Source: Sphingomonadaceae bacterium (lineage in GTDB: Bacteria; Pseudomonadota; Alphaproteobacteria; Sphingomonadales; Sphingomonadaceae). Taken from it: DNA of 41,693 bases. Below the pieces are notes generated by a model. That model did no database searches. It worked only from the letters and a program-made list of their open reading frames with translations, and was not told the DNA's origin. Each line of letters begins with the position of its first letter. Position 1 is the first letter of the stretch. The DNA lies in assembly GCA_002863155.1 (NCBI GenBank), contig PKED01000205.1, forward strand, positions 1 to 41,693, given 5' to 3'. Position numbers and translations under genes: made by a program. Positions 6,622-16,180 of the stretch are shown here, piece after piece.

Positions 6622-8712
6622 GTGCTGCGGCAATATGAACTTGTCGATCGGGTGCTGAGCTACGATCCGGGCGCTGACGAAGCGCTGCTCAACCGCGCCT
6701 ATGTGTTTTCGATGCAGGCGCATGGCAGCCAGAAGCGCGCATCGGGCGATCCGTATTTCAGCCACCCGATCGAAGTCGCCGGCATCCTCACCGACCTGCG
6801 GCTCGACCATGAGACGATCGCGACCGCGATCCTCCACGACACGATCGAGGACACGGTCGCCACGCCCGAGGAAATCCAGCGCCTTTTCGGCGACAATGTC
6901 GCGCGAATGGTCGACGGCGTCACCAAGCTGTCGAAGATCGAAGCGCAAACCGAAAGCGAGCGCGCAGCGGAAAATCTGCGCAAATTCCTGCTCGCCATGT
7001 CCGACGACATCCGCGTGCTCCTGGTCAAGCTCGCTGACCGGCTGCACAACATGCGCACGCTGCACCATATCAAGAATGAGGAAAAGCGCCGCCGTATCGC
7101 GCGCGAGACGATGGATATCTACGCCCCGCTCGCCGAGCGGATCGGCATGTACGAATTCATGCGCGAGATGCAGAGCCTGGCCTTTCGGCAGCTCGAACCA
7201 GATGCCTGGGATTCGATTACCAAAAGGCTCGAGCAGCTGAACGAGGGTGATAGTGGCCGCATCGCCAAGATCGCATCGTCGGTCCGCGCACTTCTGCTGC
7301 GTCACGGCGTCGAGGCCGAGATTTGGGGGCGTGAGAAGCAACCCTATTCGATCTGGCGCAAGATGAGCGAGCGCCACATCAGTTTTGAGCAGCTGTCCGA
7401 CATCATGGCCTTCCGGGTGATCGTGCCGAACGAGGAGGATTGCTACCGCGCACTCGGGCTGATCCATCGTCGCTGGCCGATGGTGCCGGGGCGATTCAAG
7501 GATTATGTCTCGACGCCCAAGCGCAACGGCTATCGCTCGCTGCACACCAGCGTGATGCATGCCGAGAACACGCGCGTCGAAATCCAGATCCGCACCGCCG
7601 AAATGCATGCGGAGGCCGAATATGGCCTCGCGGCCCACTGGGCCTACAAGCAGGACAAGGTTCGGCCCGACACGCAGGTGCGCTGGATCGCCGACCTGGT
7701 CGAAATCCTCGACGCGGCTGAAAGCCCGGAGGAACTGCTCGAACATACCCGGATGGCGATGTACGCCGACCGCATCTTTGCCTTTACCCCGCGCGGCGAA
7801 CTGATCCAGTTACCGAAAGGCGCGACACCGATCGACTTTGCCTATGCGCTGCACACCGACCTTGGCGACCAGGCGGTGGGCGCCAAGATCAACGGGCGCG
7901 TCGTCCCTTTGCGCGCGCATCTCGACAATGGCGACCAGGTCCAGATCCTGCGATCAAAGGCCCAACGCCCGCAACCTAACTGGCTGAACTTCGCGATCAC
8001 GGGAAAGGCGCGGGCGGCGATCCGTCGCCACTTGCGAATCAAGGAACGCGCCGAGGCGCAGGCACTCGGCCGCAAACTCTATGACGAGATCGTCAAGCGG
8101 CTCCCGACCACGCTTGCCGACGATGCGGTCGATGCAGCGGTGCAGCGACTGAAGCTGCCCGACGCACCCGCACTGATGGAGGCGATCGCCCGGCGGCGCT
8201 TTACCGACAGCGAAGTGATGGAGGCGTTGATGCCCGGCGCGTCGGCGGCGATCGGCGACACGACGCCTGCCGCGGCGATGGCGGCGATTTCGATCAAGGG
8301 GCTGACGCCTGGCATCGCCTTTGACCTTGCCGAATGCTGCCATCCGGTGCCGGGCGACCGGATCGTCGGGCTGCGCCGACCCAATGAGGGGATCGAGGTC
8401 CACACAATCGATTGTCCGCGGCTGACCGACAGCGACGATGCCGACTGGGTCGATCTGGCTTGGGGCGACAAGACCGAGGGCGCGGTTGCCCGGATCGCCG
8501 TCCAGCTCAAGAACGAACCCGGCGCGCTCGGCGTTGTGGCGACGGTGATCGGCGCGCACAAGGCGAACATCATCGGCCTGCGGCTCGACAATCGCGACAC
8601 CGGCTACCACACCAACCTGATCGATATCGAAGTGCGCGACGTCACCCACCTTACCCGCCTGATCGCTGCCTTGCGTGCAGCCGACGCCGTCAGCGCGGTG
8701 CAACGCGAATAA
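6622..8712 (+). CDS. rsh: Bifunctional (p)ppGpp synthetase/hydrolase (RelA/SpoT homologue)
   Basis: Synthesises and degrades the stringent-response alarmone (p)ppGpp. At 696 residues it has all Rsh domains in order. The HD hydrolase has SHPIEVAGIL and HDTIEDT at about residue 72. The synthetase has LSDIMAFRVIV, then RFKDYVSTPKRNGYRSLHT at about 291, then VEIQIRTAEMHAEAE. The TGS domain begins at FAFTPRGELIQLPKG and the C-terminal ACT domain lies near 620-694. The RxKD motif in the synthetase loop is the type seen in bifunctional Rel/SpoT enzymes, and the intact HDxxED supports hydrolysis. The start codon is GTG (6622), the only start in frame that keeps the family N-terminus LRQYELVDRVL. Alphaproteobacteria usually carry this single long enzyme. 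Confidence 0.96.
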   Translation: MLRQYELVDRVLSYDPGADEALLNRAYVFSMQAHGSQKRASGDPYFSHPIEVAGILTDLRLDHETIATAILHDTIEDTVATPEEIQRLFGDNVARMVDGVTKLSKIEAQTESERAAENLRKFLLAMSDDIRVLLVKLADRLHNMRTLHHIKNEEKRRRIARETMDIYAPLAERIGMYEFMREMQSLAFRQLEPDAWDSITKRLEQLNEGDSGRIAKIASSVRALLLRHGVEAEIWGREKQPYSIWRKMSERHISFEQLSDIMAFRVIVPNEEDCYRALGLIHRRWPMVPGRFKDYVSTPKRNGYRSLHTSVMHAENTRVEIQIRTAEMHAEAEYGLAAHWAYKQDKVRPDTQVRWIADLVEILDAAESPEELLEHTRMAMYADRIFAFTPRGELIQLPKGATPIDFAYALHTDLGDQAVGAKINGRVVPLRAHLDNGDQVQILRSKAQRPQPNWLNFAITGKARAAIRRHLRIKERAEAQALGRKLYDEIVKRLPTTLADDAVDAAVQRLKLPDAPALMEAIARRRFTDSEVMEALMPGASAAIGDTTPAAAMAAISIKGLTPGIAFDLAECCHPVPGDRIVGLRRPNEGIEVHTIDCPRLTDSDDADWVDLAWGDKTEGAVARIAVQLKNEPGALGVVATVIGAHKANIIGLRLDNRDTGYHTNLIDIEVRDVTHLTRLIAALRAADAVSAVQRE

Positions 8713-8781
8713 TAGGCCGTTGCCAGTCGCAGGCGCGCGGCTAAGCTGGCGCGAAACCAGATTATCGAGAGGGGATCATCC

Positions 8782-10584
8782 GTGGACCGTCGCCGCTTCC
8801 TTGCCGCCACCGGCGCCGCCGCCGCCGTCGCGGCTCTCCCCGCTGGTCTGCGCGCTGCGACCACCGGGGGCGATGCCGCGCTCGATGCGCTGTTCGACAA
8901 GATCTTCAACGCCAATATCGACGACAGCCCGGAAAGTGCGACGCAACTGGGCCTCGACAAGGGCGCGCGGGCGGCGCTGAAGGGCAAGCTCGACGATCGC
9001 TCGGCGGCCGGGCGCGCCGCCGATCTGGCACGTGCCAAGCAGGCGATCGCCGATATCGCCGCGATCGATCCGGCGACGCTGTCGAAGGACGGCAAGCTCA
9101 ATCGCGAAGTCGTGCTCTATTCGCTCAACAGCGGCATCACCGGCCAGTTGAAGTATGGGATCGGCAGCACCCAGCGCCCTTATCGCATCTTCCAGCAGGG
9201 CGGCGCTTATTTCTCGATTCCCGATTTCCTGTCCTCGTCGCACACCATCCAGAATGCCGCCGATTGCGAGGCCTATCTGTCGCGGCTGGAAGCGTTCGGC
9301 ACCGCGCTCGACCAGGATAGCGCGCTCCAGAAGGCGGAGGCGGCGCGCGGCTATGTCGCGCCCGATTTCGCGCTCGAGCTGACGCTGGGCCAGATGGCCA
9401 AACTGCGCGGGGCAGCGCCCGAAGCGAGTTCGATGGCGGCATCGCTCGCCAATCGCGCCAAGGCAGCGGGGATTGCCGGTGACTGGGGCACCCGGGCGGC
9501 GAAGATCATCGCCGCGACCGTCCATCCCGCGCTCGATCGGCAGATCGCGCTGGTGCAGGGGCTGCCTCGTCGCAAAGAGGCCGGGCTATGGGCACTTCCC
9601 CAGGGCGAGGCGATCTATGCCGATGCGCTTAAGGCCGCCACCACCACCAATTTCACGCCCGACGACGTCCACCAGCTCGGCCGCCAGCAGGTCGCCGAGA
9701 TCAGCGCCGAACTCGACAAGATCCTGCGCGCGCAGGGGCTGACCCAGGGATCGGTCGGCGCGCGGCTGACCGCGCTCAATGCACGACCCGAGCAGCTTTA
9801 TCCCAACACCGCCGAGGGGCGGGCCGAACTGATCGCCGGCCTGAACGAGGGCGTGCGGGCAATGCGCGCCAAATTGCCGCAGGCGTTCATCGATCCGCCG
9901 GCCGCACCGCTCGAAATCCGCGCGGTTCCGGTTGAGATTCAGGACGGCGCGTCGAACGGCTATTACCGCCTCGCCTCGCTCGACGGGTCGCGCCCGGCGA
10001 TTTACTTCATCAACCTGAAGGATGTCGGCGACTGGCCGAAATACACGTTGCCGTCGCTGACCTATCACGAAGGCGTGCCGGGCCATCATACCCAGCTGGC
10101 GACCGTTGCGGGCCTGAAGACGCCCCTGCTGCGGCGCCTGTCGTTCTTTGGCGCCTATTCGGAAGGCTGGGCGCTGTATGCGGAGCAGGTCGCCGACGAG
10201 CTTGGCGGCTATGCCAGCCCGGTCGAGCGCGCGGGCTATCTGCAAAGCTTCCTGTTCCGCGCCGCGCGGCTCGTTGCCGACACCGGTATCCATGCCAAGC
10301 GCTGGACCCGCGAGCAGGCGACCGATTATTTCGTCGACACGGTCGGCTTTGCGCGACCGCGGTCGCTGCGCGAGGTCGAGCGCTATTGCACCCAGGCGGG
10401 GCAGGCGTGCAGCTACAAGCTCGGCCATATCAGCTGGCTGCGCGCGCGCGATAACGCGAAGCGGATCCTGGGCGCGAAGTTCGACATACGCCAGTTCCAC
10501 GAAGTGCTGCGCGACGGCGCGGTGCCGTTGACCATCCTCGAACGGCTGGTTGAAGAGCGCGCGCGGGCCGCAGCCGCCGCGTGA
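8782..10584 (+). CDS. Exported DUF885 family putative metallohydrolase
   Basis: 600 residues. The N-terminus MDRRRFLAATGAAAAVAALP resembles a twin-arginine or lipoprotein-like signal (RRRFL followed by a hydrophobic Ala-rich stretch ending LRAA), so export is likely. The DUF885 hallmark YHEGVPGHHTQ is present with its first His at residue 429; this HExxxxHH arrangement resembles a zinc peptidase site. GWALYAEQ and ERYCTQAGQACSYKLG are further family motifs. The start is GTG at 8782, behind GAGAGGGG at good spacing. DUF885 proteins are often called peptidases, but substrates are mostly unknown. It starts 69 bp after rsh. Confidence 0.9.
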   Translation: MDRRRFLAATGAAAAVAALPAGLRAATTGGDAALDALFDKIFNANIDDSPESATQLGLDKGARAALKGKLDDRSAAGRAADLARAKQAIADIAAIDPATLSKDGKLNREVVLYSLNSGITGQLKYGIGSTQRPYRIFQQGGAYFSIPDFLSSSHTIQNAADCEAYLSRLEAFGTALDQDSALQKAEAARGYVAPDFALELTLGQMAKLRGAAPEASSMAASLANRAKAAGIAGDWGTRAAKIIAATVHPALDRQIALVQGLPRRKEAGLWALPQGEAIYADALKAATTTNFTPDDVHQLGRQQVAEISAELDKILRAQGLTQGSVGARLTALNARPEQLYPNTAEGRAELIAGLNEGVRAMRAKLPQAFIDPPAAPLEIRAVPVEIQDGASNGYYRLASLDGSRPAIYFINLKDVGDWPKYTLPSLTYHEGVPGHHTQLATVAGLKTPLLRRLSFFGAYSEGWALYAEQVADELGGYASPVERAGYLQSFLFRAARLVADTGIHAKRWTREQATDYFVDTVGFARPRSLREVERYCTQAGQACSYKLGHISWLRARDNAKRILGAKFDIRQFHEVLRDGAVPLTILERLVEERARAAAAA

Positions 10585-10626
10585 CCGGCGCTTTGCGTGC
10601 GGCGATTTGAGCGCTAGAGCGGCGGC

Positions 10627-11646
10627 ATGCATCGCCCCGCGCTCTCGGTCGTCGTCCCCTGCTATAACGAGGAGCTGAACCTCGACCTGCTGCATGGCCG
10701 CGTCTCGGCGGCGGCGCGGGAGGCGGTGGGCGAAAGCTACGAGATTGTCTTCGTCAACGACGGGTCACGCGACGGCAGCTGGGGGGTGATGCAGCAGCTC
10801 GCGGCTACCGATCCGCATCTCGTCGCGATCAACCTGTCGCGCAACCACGGCCACCAGCTCGCGCTGACCGCTGGGCTCGATCTGTGCTGCGGCGCGCAGA
10901 TCCTGATCATCGACGCCGATCTGCAGGACCCGCCCGAACTGCTGAGCGACATGCGCGCGACGATGGCCGCCCAGGGCGCCGACGTGGTCTATGCCGTGCG
11001 CCGCAAGCGCGAGGGCGAGACTTTTTTCAAGAAGATGACGGCGGCTGCCTTCTACCGCGTGCTCGACCGCGTGACCGATACGCCGATTCCGCTCGACACC
11101 GGCGATTTCAGGCTGATGAGCAGGCGGGCGCTCGATGCGTTGCTGTCCTTGCCCGAACAGGCGCGCTTCATTCGCGGGATGGTCGCCTGGGTCGGGTTCC
11201 GGCAGGTGCCGTTCGTCTATGACCGGGCCGAGCGGCATGCGGGCGAGACCAATTATCCGCTCGGTAAGATGATCCGTCTCGCCCTCGACGCGGTAACCGG
11301 GTTTTCGACGGCCCCGTTGCGCTTTGCCAGCCATGTCGGGCTGGCGCTGACCGGCGCCTCGTTGCTGTTGCTGGTCTATATCGCGATCGGCTTCTTCACC
11401 GGCAGCGCGGTTCAGGGCTGGACCTCGACGATGCTCGTCGTCGTGCTGCTCGGCGCGGTGCAGATGTTCGTGCTCGGGATGATCGGCGAATATCTCGGCC
11501 GACTCTATGTCGAATCGAAGCGCCGCCCGCTCTACCTCGTCGCCGATGTCGCAGGGCCGGTGCGCGGTACCGCGACTCTGGGATTCAAGGCTGAAGCAGC
11601 TGGAGAAGTGTCGGCAAGTGCGGTTGAAGCCGTGCCCGGCGAATAG
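10627..11646 (+). CDS. Family 2 glycosyltransferase, GtrB/DPM1-like with two C-terminal membrane helices
   Basis: 339 residues. The GT-A domain has SVVVPCYNEELNL, FVNDGSRDGS, NLSRNHGHQLALTAG and the metal/phosphate motif DADLQDPPE. TGDFRLMSR and GETNYPLGKM follow. Two hydrophobic segments near residues 238-260 and 273-295 anchor it in the inner membrane, as in polyprenyl-phosphate glycosyltransferases (GtrB, ArnC). It probably transfers a sugar from a nucleotide donor to undecaprenyl phosphate on the cytoplasmic face. A GtrA-type protein encoded 750 bp away would be its partner. The final 30 residues are poorly conserved and Ala/Glu-rich. It is convergent with the methyltransferase gene, with a gap of 10 bp. 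Confidence 0.9.
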   Translation: MHRPALSVVVPCYNEELNLDLLHGRVSAAAREAVGESYEIVFVNDGSRDGSWGVMQQLAATDPHLVAINLSRNHGHQLALTAGLDLCCGAQILIIDADLQDPPELLSDMRATMAAQGADVVYAVRRKREGETFFKKMTAAAFYRVLDRVTDTPIPLDTGDFRLMSRRALDALLSLPEQARFIRGMVAWVGFRQVPFVYDRAERHAGETNYPLGKMIRLALDAVTGFSTAPLRFASHVGLALTGASLLLLVYIAIGFFTGSAVQGWTSTMLVVVLLGAVQMFVLGMIGEYLGRLYVESKRRPLYLVADVAGPVRGTATLGFKAEAAGEVSASAVEAVPGE

Positions 11647-11656
11647 GGCCTGCTGA

Positions 11657-12382
11657 CTATTTCGACGCCAGCGTCAAGATCGACACGCCTGGCGTCAGCG
11701 GCACCCGGCCGACCAGATGCCGCTCGAGCGCGAACACGCTCTCGAACAGGGCGTTGACCGGCCCCGGCGGGGGCGAATCGTCGCTGTCGTCCTTGCCCGT
11801 CAGCCGCCCAGCGATCCGCGACGCCGCTGCGAGCGGGAAGAGCAGCGAATTGAACCAGCGCAGGCCGTTATGCTTTAGGCCGGCTGCTGAGATCGCGCGA
11901 CCCAGCGTTGCCTTCGAATATCGGCGATGGTGATGGTTGACGACGTCGTGCGCGCTCCACATCCACTGGTGCGCGGGCACCGCGATCAGGATCTTGCCGG
12001 CCGGCTTCAGGCACTCTGCCATCGCCTTCAGCGCGGCGACGTCATCGGCGATATGTTCGATCACGTCGAGTACGGCGATCAGATCATAGGCGCCGCGTTC
12101 GATGCCGGGCAGCTCGGGCAGCGGCGCGTCACCTACCGGCCGCCCCAGCCGTTCGCTGGCGATCGCGCGTGCGGCGGGATCGATCTCGATCGCCTCGACC
12201 TCTCCGAAGCGCGCGAGCATCGGCAGATTATGGCCGGTGCCGCAGCCGATCTCCAGGATGCGCGCATCCTTGGACAGCGCGCCGTAACGCGTCAGGTAAT
12301 CGGACAGGATCTCGCGGCGCGCGCGGTACCACCAATGCGTGGAATCATGCGCCGCCATGCGGTCGTAGACAATTCTATCCAT
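11657..12382 (-). CDS. Class I SAM-dependent methyltransferase
   Basis: 241 residues. Motif I is ILEIGCGTGHNLPML, motif II is EAIEIDP, and YDLIAVLDVIEHI with LKPAGKILIAVPAH complete the Rossmann core (about residues 40-145). The N-terminal HWWYRARREIL is seen in methyltransferases of cell-surface polysaccharide clusters. The C-terminal part, from about 160, is hydrophobic and Arg-rich (NSLLFPLAAASRIAGRL), suggesting membrane association. The start follows GAGGAACGGGGCGC, and the gene begins 12 bp after the GtrA gene, so the two form an operon. The substrate is unknown; a lipid-linked sugar or lipid is a reasonable guess. Confidence 0.87.
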   Translation of the reverse strand: MDRIVYDRMAAHDSTHWWYRARREILSDYLTRYGALSKDARILEIGCGTGHNLPMLARFGEVEAIEIDPAARAIASERLGRPVGDAPLPELPGIERGAYDLIAVLDVIEHIADDVAALKAMAECLKPAGKILIAVPAHQWMWSAHDVVNHHHRRYSKATLGRAISAAGLKHNGLRWFNSLLFPLAAASRIAGRLTGKDDSDDSPPPGPVNALFESVFALERHLVGRVPLTPGVSILTLASK

Positions 12383-12394
12383 GCGCCCCGTTCC

Positions 12395-12817
12395 TCAGGC
12401 GAAAACCAGCCAGCGATTGAGGATGAAAGTAAAGATCGTCGCCACTGCAACGGCGGGTAACAGCGGCACCCAGGCGGGATAGCCGAGGATCGCGGTGCCG
12501 ACCCAGGTGACGAGGGCGTTGAGCCCGACGCCCGATGCCTGGACTGCGACGAACTTCACCTGTTGCAAGCCGCTGCTGTCCCGCGTGCCATGCCCCTTGA
12601 AGCTCCACCGGCTGTGCAGAAAGAATCCCGCGGTGACGGCGACTGCAAAGGCGAACGGCACGGCATAGACCGCCCGTTCCCCGGGAAATATCCAGCTGGT
12701 GAGCGGCAGATAGACCGCCGCGTAGATCAGGGTCGAAATCCCGCCCGCGATCCCGAAGCGCAGCAGCTGGCCGATCACCGGATAGTCGCGGAATATCGTC
12801 TCTGCCTGGCGGATCAT
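12395..12817 (-). CDS. GtrA family membrane protein
   Basis: 140 residues with four hydrophobic segments. QLLRFGIAGGISTLIYAAVY at the N-terminus and the closing FILNRWLVF are typical GtrA/DPMS motifs, and NxxWxF-like HSRWSFKG sits after the second segment. GtrA proteins are thought to help move or stabilise undecaprenyl-phosphate-linked sugars at the inner membrane, working with a GtrB glycosyltransferase. A GtrB-like enzyme is encoded nearby on the opposite strand, and a methyltransferase follows on the same strand. Its start is divergent from the GT-C-like gene, 61 bp apart, so a shared promoter region is likely. Confidence 0.88.
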   Translation of the reverse strand: MIRQAETIFRDYPVIGQLLRFGIAGGISTLIYAAVYLPLTSWIFPGERAVYAVPFAFAVAVTAGFFLHSRWSFKGHGTRDSSGLQQVKFVAVQASGVGLNALVTWVGTAILGYPAWVPLLPAVAVATIFTFILNRWLVFA

Positions 12818-12878
12818 TTCTCAACTTGCCCTTTACGCGCGCTGCCGTAGAGCGCGGGACGATGCGAGGGAAGCAGTT

Positions 12879-14678
12879 TTGAGCGAAGACGTCGCGCCCC
12901 CGCCCCAGCCGGTGCCTGTGCTTGCGGATCTTATCGCGCGCCGCTGGCTGGCGCTGACGCTGATCGCATGGGCAGCGATGTCGATCTGGTTCGTGCACGA
13001 TCGCTGGAACGCCGTCTACTGGCTGTCGCTTGGCGATACCGACGACAATATGCGGTTGATGCAGGTGCGGGCGCTGCTCGATGGGCAGGGCTGGTACGAC
13101 CTGCGCCAGTACCGGATGAACCCGCCGACCGGGTTCGACATGCACTGGACGCGGATCGTCGACCTGCCGATCGCAGCGCTGATCCTGGTCTTCAGGCCGT
13201 TCATGGGCAGCTTCTGGGCCGAACGATTGGCATGCGGCATCGCGCCGTTGCTGCCGATGTCGGTCACGCTGGTGGCCCTGGCCTTCACCGTCCGGCGGCT
13301 AGTCAGCCCCTTTGCCTGGCCGCTGGCGGCGATCCTGCTGCTGATGTGCACCACGACGATGCTGATGTTCATGCCCGAACGCATCGACCATCATGGCTGG
13401 CAGCTGGCCAGCCTTGCGGTCACCGTCGCCGGGCTTGCCGATCCTGCCCGACGTCGCGGCGGCCTTGTCGTCGGCGTCGCGAGCGCCTTCTCGCTGTCGA
13501 TCGGGCTGGAAATGCTGCCCTATGCAGCGGGCGCAGGCTCTATCATCGCGCTGCGCTGGGTCTGGGACCGTGCTGAGGCGCCCCGCATGACCGCTTATGG
13601 CGCAGCGCTCGCGAGCGGGTCGGCGCTCGGCTACCTCGCCTTTGCGTCCTATGCCAACGCCGCGTTGCGCTGCGACGCGCTGACGCCGGTTTGGTTGAGC
13701 GTCATGGTGGCCGCCGGCGGTCTGTTGATGCTGCTGGGCTGGATCGATCCCGCGTCGCGTGCGGCGCGGCTGGCGGCGGCAGGTCTGGCCGGCGCCGCGA
13801 TCATCGGCGGCTTTGCCGGGCTGTTTCCGCAGTGCCTCGGGCGGCCCGAACAGGTTTCCGACGAGCTGCAGCGCAACTGGCTCAACAATATCCGCGAGGC
13901 GAAACCGGTCTACACCCATCCGTTCCGGGTCTATTTCCCGGTGATCGTGTTGCCGATCATCGGTATTTTCGGGGCGGCGATCGCGACCTGGCGCGCGCGT
14001 GCGCAGGCGAACTTTGCTGCCTGGGCGGGTATCTTGCTGTTTACCCTGCTGTCGGGCGGGCTGTTGCTGTGGCAGTCGCGCGCGGGTGCGGCCGCGCAAC
14101 TGCTCGGGGTGCCGGGCGCAGTGGCGCTTGCCTGGATCGTGCTGCCGCGCTGCCTCGAAAGCCGTTCGATGCTCGTACGCGTGTTCGGCACCGTCGGCGC
14201 CTTCGTGTTGGTGTCGGGTGCGTTTGCAGGGTTCGTCGTCAAATGGCTGCCGGTGGACAAGCCGAGCGTGCGAAGCAAGACGGTCGACCGTGCCAGTGCG
14301 CGCTGCCCGACTTTTGCGGCGCTGAAGCCGCTCGACCGGCTGCCGCCGCAGACGATTTTCACCTTTATCGATCTCGGCCCACGCCTCATCACGGTAACCC
14401 ACCACCGGGCCGTGGCCGGGCCCTATCACCGCAATGGCGGCGCGATCCTCGACGTGCAGCATGCGTTCGGCGGCAGTGCGGAGCGGTTTCGCGCCATCGC
14501 CCGGGCGCATGGCGCGCGGCTGCTGCTCACCTGCCCGAACATGGCCGAGTCGACGATCTATCGCACGCGCGACAAGGGCGGCTTTTACGACCGGCTGGCG
14601 GCGGGCGAGGCACCGCCCTGGCTCAAGCCGGTGCCGATGCCGGCGCGATCGCCGCTCCGGCTTTGGCGGATAGAATAG
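12879..14678 (+). CDS. Polytopic membrane protein, GT-C glycosyltransferase-like
   Basis: 599 residues with about ten hydrophobic segments up to residue 475, then a soluble C-terminal domain of about 120 residues. After the first helix it has WLSLGDTDDNMRLMQVR and then FDMHWTRIVDLPIA, an acidic loop that resembles the metal-binding first external loop of GT-C enzymes (PglB/STT3, ArnT). Such sphingomonad proteins are sometimes mislabelled as AcrB-like; no RND features are present. It may transfer a polyprenyl-linked sugar in the periplasm, which fits the GtrA/GtrB neighbours, but this is inference. The start is TTG at 12879, behind GAGGGAAG; no ATG or GTG nearby is in frame. Its stop is 6 bp from that of marC on the opposite strand. 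Confidence 0.7.
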   Translation: MSEDVAPPPQPVPVLADLIARRWLALTLIAWAAMSIWFVHDRWNAVYWLSLGDTDDNMRLMQVRALLDGQGWYDLRQYRMNPPTGFDMHWTRIVDLPIAALILVFRPFMGSFWAERLACGIAPLLPMSVTLVALAFTVRRLVSPFAWPLAAILLLMCTTTMLMFMPERIDHHGWQLASLAVTVAGLADPARRRGGLVVGVASAFSLSIGLEMLPYAAGAGSIIALRWVWDRAEAPRMTAYGAALASGSALGYLAFASYANAALRCDALTPVWLSVMVAAGGLLMLLGWIDPASRAARLAAAGLAGAAIIGGFAGLFPQCLGRPEQVSDELQRNWLNNIREAKPVYTHPFRVYFPVIVLPIIGIFGAAIATWRARAQANFAAWAGILLFTLLSGGLLLWQSRAGAAAQLLGVPGAVALAWIVLPRCLESRSMLVRVFGTVGAFVLVSGAFAGFVVKWLPVDKPSVRSKTVDRASARCPTFAALKPLDRLPPQTIFTFIDLGPRLITVTHHRAVAGPYHRNGGAILDVQHAFGGSAERFRAIARAHGARLLLTCPNMAESTIYRTRDKGGFYDRLAAGEAPPWLKPVPMPARSPLRLWRIE

Positions 14679-14684
14679 GCGATC

Positions 14685-15305
14685 CTACAAACCGAAGCTT
14701 GCCTTCAGCCCGTCGATCACGAACTGCGCGGCAAGCGCCGCCAGCAGCACGCCGAGCAGCCGGGTCACCACCGCCTCGATCTTGGCGCCCAGAATCTTCA
14801 TCAGCGGCGCGGCGAGCAGCAGCGCGAGCAGCGTCAGCGCGAGGATCGTCGCCAGCGCAGCGAGAATGATCAGCGTCCGCTCGATCCCGGTGCCCTTCGA
14901 CATCAGCAGCATGATCGACGCGATCGACCCCGGCCCGGCGATCATCGGCATCGCCATCGGAAAGACCGAGACGTCCTCCACCTCATGCGCTTCGATCATC
15001 TTCTGCGCGCGGTCCTCGCGGCGCTGGGTACGCTTTTCGAACACCATTTCCAGCGCGATGAGGAACAGCATGATCCCGCCCGCGATCCGGAAACTGTCGA
15101 GGCTGATGCCCAGCGCGCGCAGTATGTCCTGCCCGAACAGCGCGAAGAGGACCAGGATGCCGCCGGCGATCAGCACCGCGCGGATCGCCATCGCTCGACT
15201 ATGGACCGTCGGTACGCCCGCCGTCAGCCCGGCATAGATCGGCGCGCACCCCGGCGGATCGATCACCACGAAAAAGGTGATGAGAGCGGAGATGAAGAGT
15301 TCCAT
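14685..15305 (-). CDS. marC: MarC family integral membrane protein
   Basis: 206 residues with six hydrophobic segments. The N-terminal FFVVIDPPGCAPIYAGLT and the central FPMAMPMIAGPGSIASIML match the two half-repeats of the MarC/UPF0056 family. Between them is a charged loop (EKRTQRREDRAQKM). MarC was once linked to multidrug resistance in E. coli but that role was not upheld, so the function is unknown. ATG 15305 shares one base with the folD TGA (TGATG), which indicates translational coupling. An open frame runs on upstream of this ATG but is an out-of-frame reading of folD. Confidence 0.9.
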   Translation of the reverse strand: MELFISALITFFVVIDPPGCAPIYAGLTAGVPTVHSRAMAIRAVLIAGGILVLFALFGQDILRALGISLDSFRIAGGIMLFLIALEMVFEKRTQRREDRAQKMIEAHEVEDVSVFPMAMPMIAGPGSIASIMLLMSKGTGIERTLIILAALATILALTLLALLLAAPLMKILGAKIEAVVTRLLGVLLAALAAQFVIDGLKASFGL

Positions 15306-16180
15306 CACAGCGCCGCCGGATCGATCGCAATGCCCGCGCGCCGCCCTGCCGAGATCAGCGTGTTGCGCAAGAGGCAGGCGATCGTCATCGGGCCGACGCC
15401 ACCGGGCACCGGCGTGATCGCCGCCGCGACGCTTGCCGCGCCGTTGAAGTCGACATCGCCGACCAGTCCTGTGTCGGTACGGTTGATGCCGACGTCGATC
15501 ACGGTCGCGCCGGGCTTGATCCACTCGCCCCTGATCATTTCGGGCCGCCCGACCGCCGCGACGACGATGTCGGCACGGTGGACGATGCTCGCCAGATCGC
15601 GCGTCCGCGAATGGGCAACGGTGACGGTCGCGCTCGCCGCGATCAGCAGCTGCGCCACCGGCTTGCCGACGATGTTCGATCGCCCGACGACAACAGCATC
15701 GAGCCCGCTCAGCTCGCCGAGCCGGTCCTGGAGCAGCATCAGGCACCCCTGCGGCGTGCACGGCACGAAGCCGTGCAGCCCGATCGCCAGCCGCCCGGCG
15801 TTGACGGGGTGGAAGCCGTCGACATCCTTGTCGGGATCGATCGCCACGATCACCCGGTCGGCATCGATCTGGGGCGGCAGCGGCAGCTGGACGAGTATGC
15901 CGTCGACCGTCGCGTCGCGGTTCAGCCGGTCGATGAGGGCAAGCAGCTCGGCTTCGCTTGCCTCGGCAGGCAGGCGGTGCTCGACGCTTTCCATGCCCGC
16001 TGCGGTCGTCGCCTTGCCCTTGTTGCGGACATAGACGGCCGACGCGGGATCGTCGCCGACCAGCACCACGGCAAGGCCCGGCGCACGCCCGGCGCTGGCA
16101 CGAAATCCCTGAACGGCGATCGCGATCCGCTCGCGCAGGGCAAGCGCGAACGCCTTGCCGTCGATGATGTCCGCACTCAT
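15305..16180 (-). CDS. folD: FolD: methylenetetrahydrofolate dehydrogenase / methenyltetrahydrofolate cyclohydrolase
   Basis: Interconverts 5,10-methylene- and 10-formyl-tetrahydrofolate using NADP in the cytoplasm. 291 residues, the usual length. Visible signatures are [11 protein letters not shown] (active-site Tyr and Lys), [35 protein letters not shown] of the NAD(P) fold, [11 protein letters not shown] and [20 protein letters not shown] stands six bases before the start. The gene follows yggT by 40 bp and overlaps marC by one base, so it is part of the long minus-strand unit. Confidence 0.97.
   Translation of the reverse strand: MSADIIDGKAFALALRERIAIAVQGFRASAGRAPGLAVVLVGDDPASAVYVRNKGKATTAAGMESVEHRLPAEASEAELLALIDRLNRDATVDGILVQLPLPPQIDADRVIVAIDPDKDVDGFHPVNAGRLAIGLHGFVPCTPQGCLMLLQDRLGELSGLDAVVVGRSNIVGKPVAQLLIAASATVTVAHSRTRDLASIVHRADIVVAAVGRPEMIRGEWIKPGATVIDVGINRTDTGLVGDVDFNGAASVAAAITPVPGGVGPMTIACLLRNTLISAGRRAGIAIDPAAL

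Noticed and set aside
13299..14510. 403-codon minus-strand open frame inside the GT-C-like gene
   Set aside because: Arg/Gln-rich composition typical of an antisense shadow; the plus strand gives a coherent multi-helix membrane protein.
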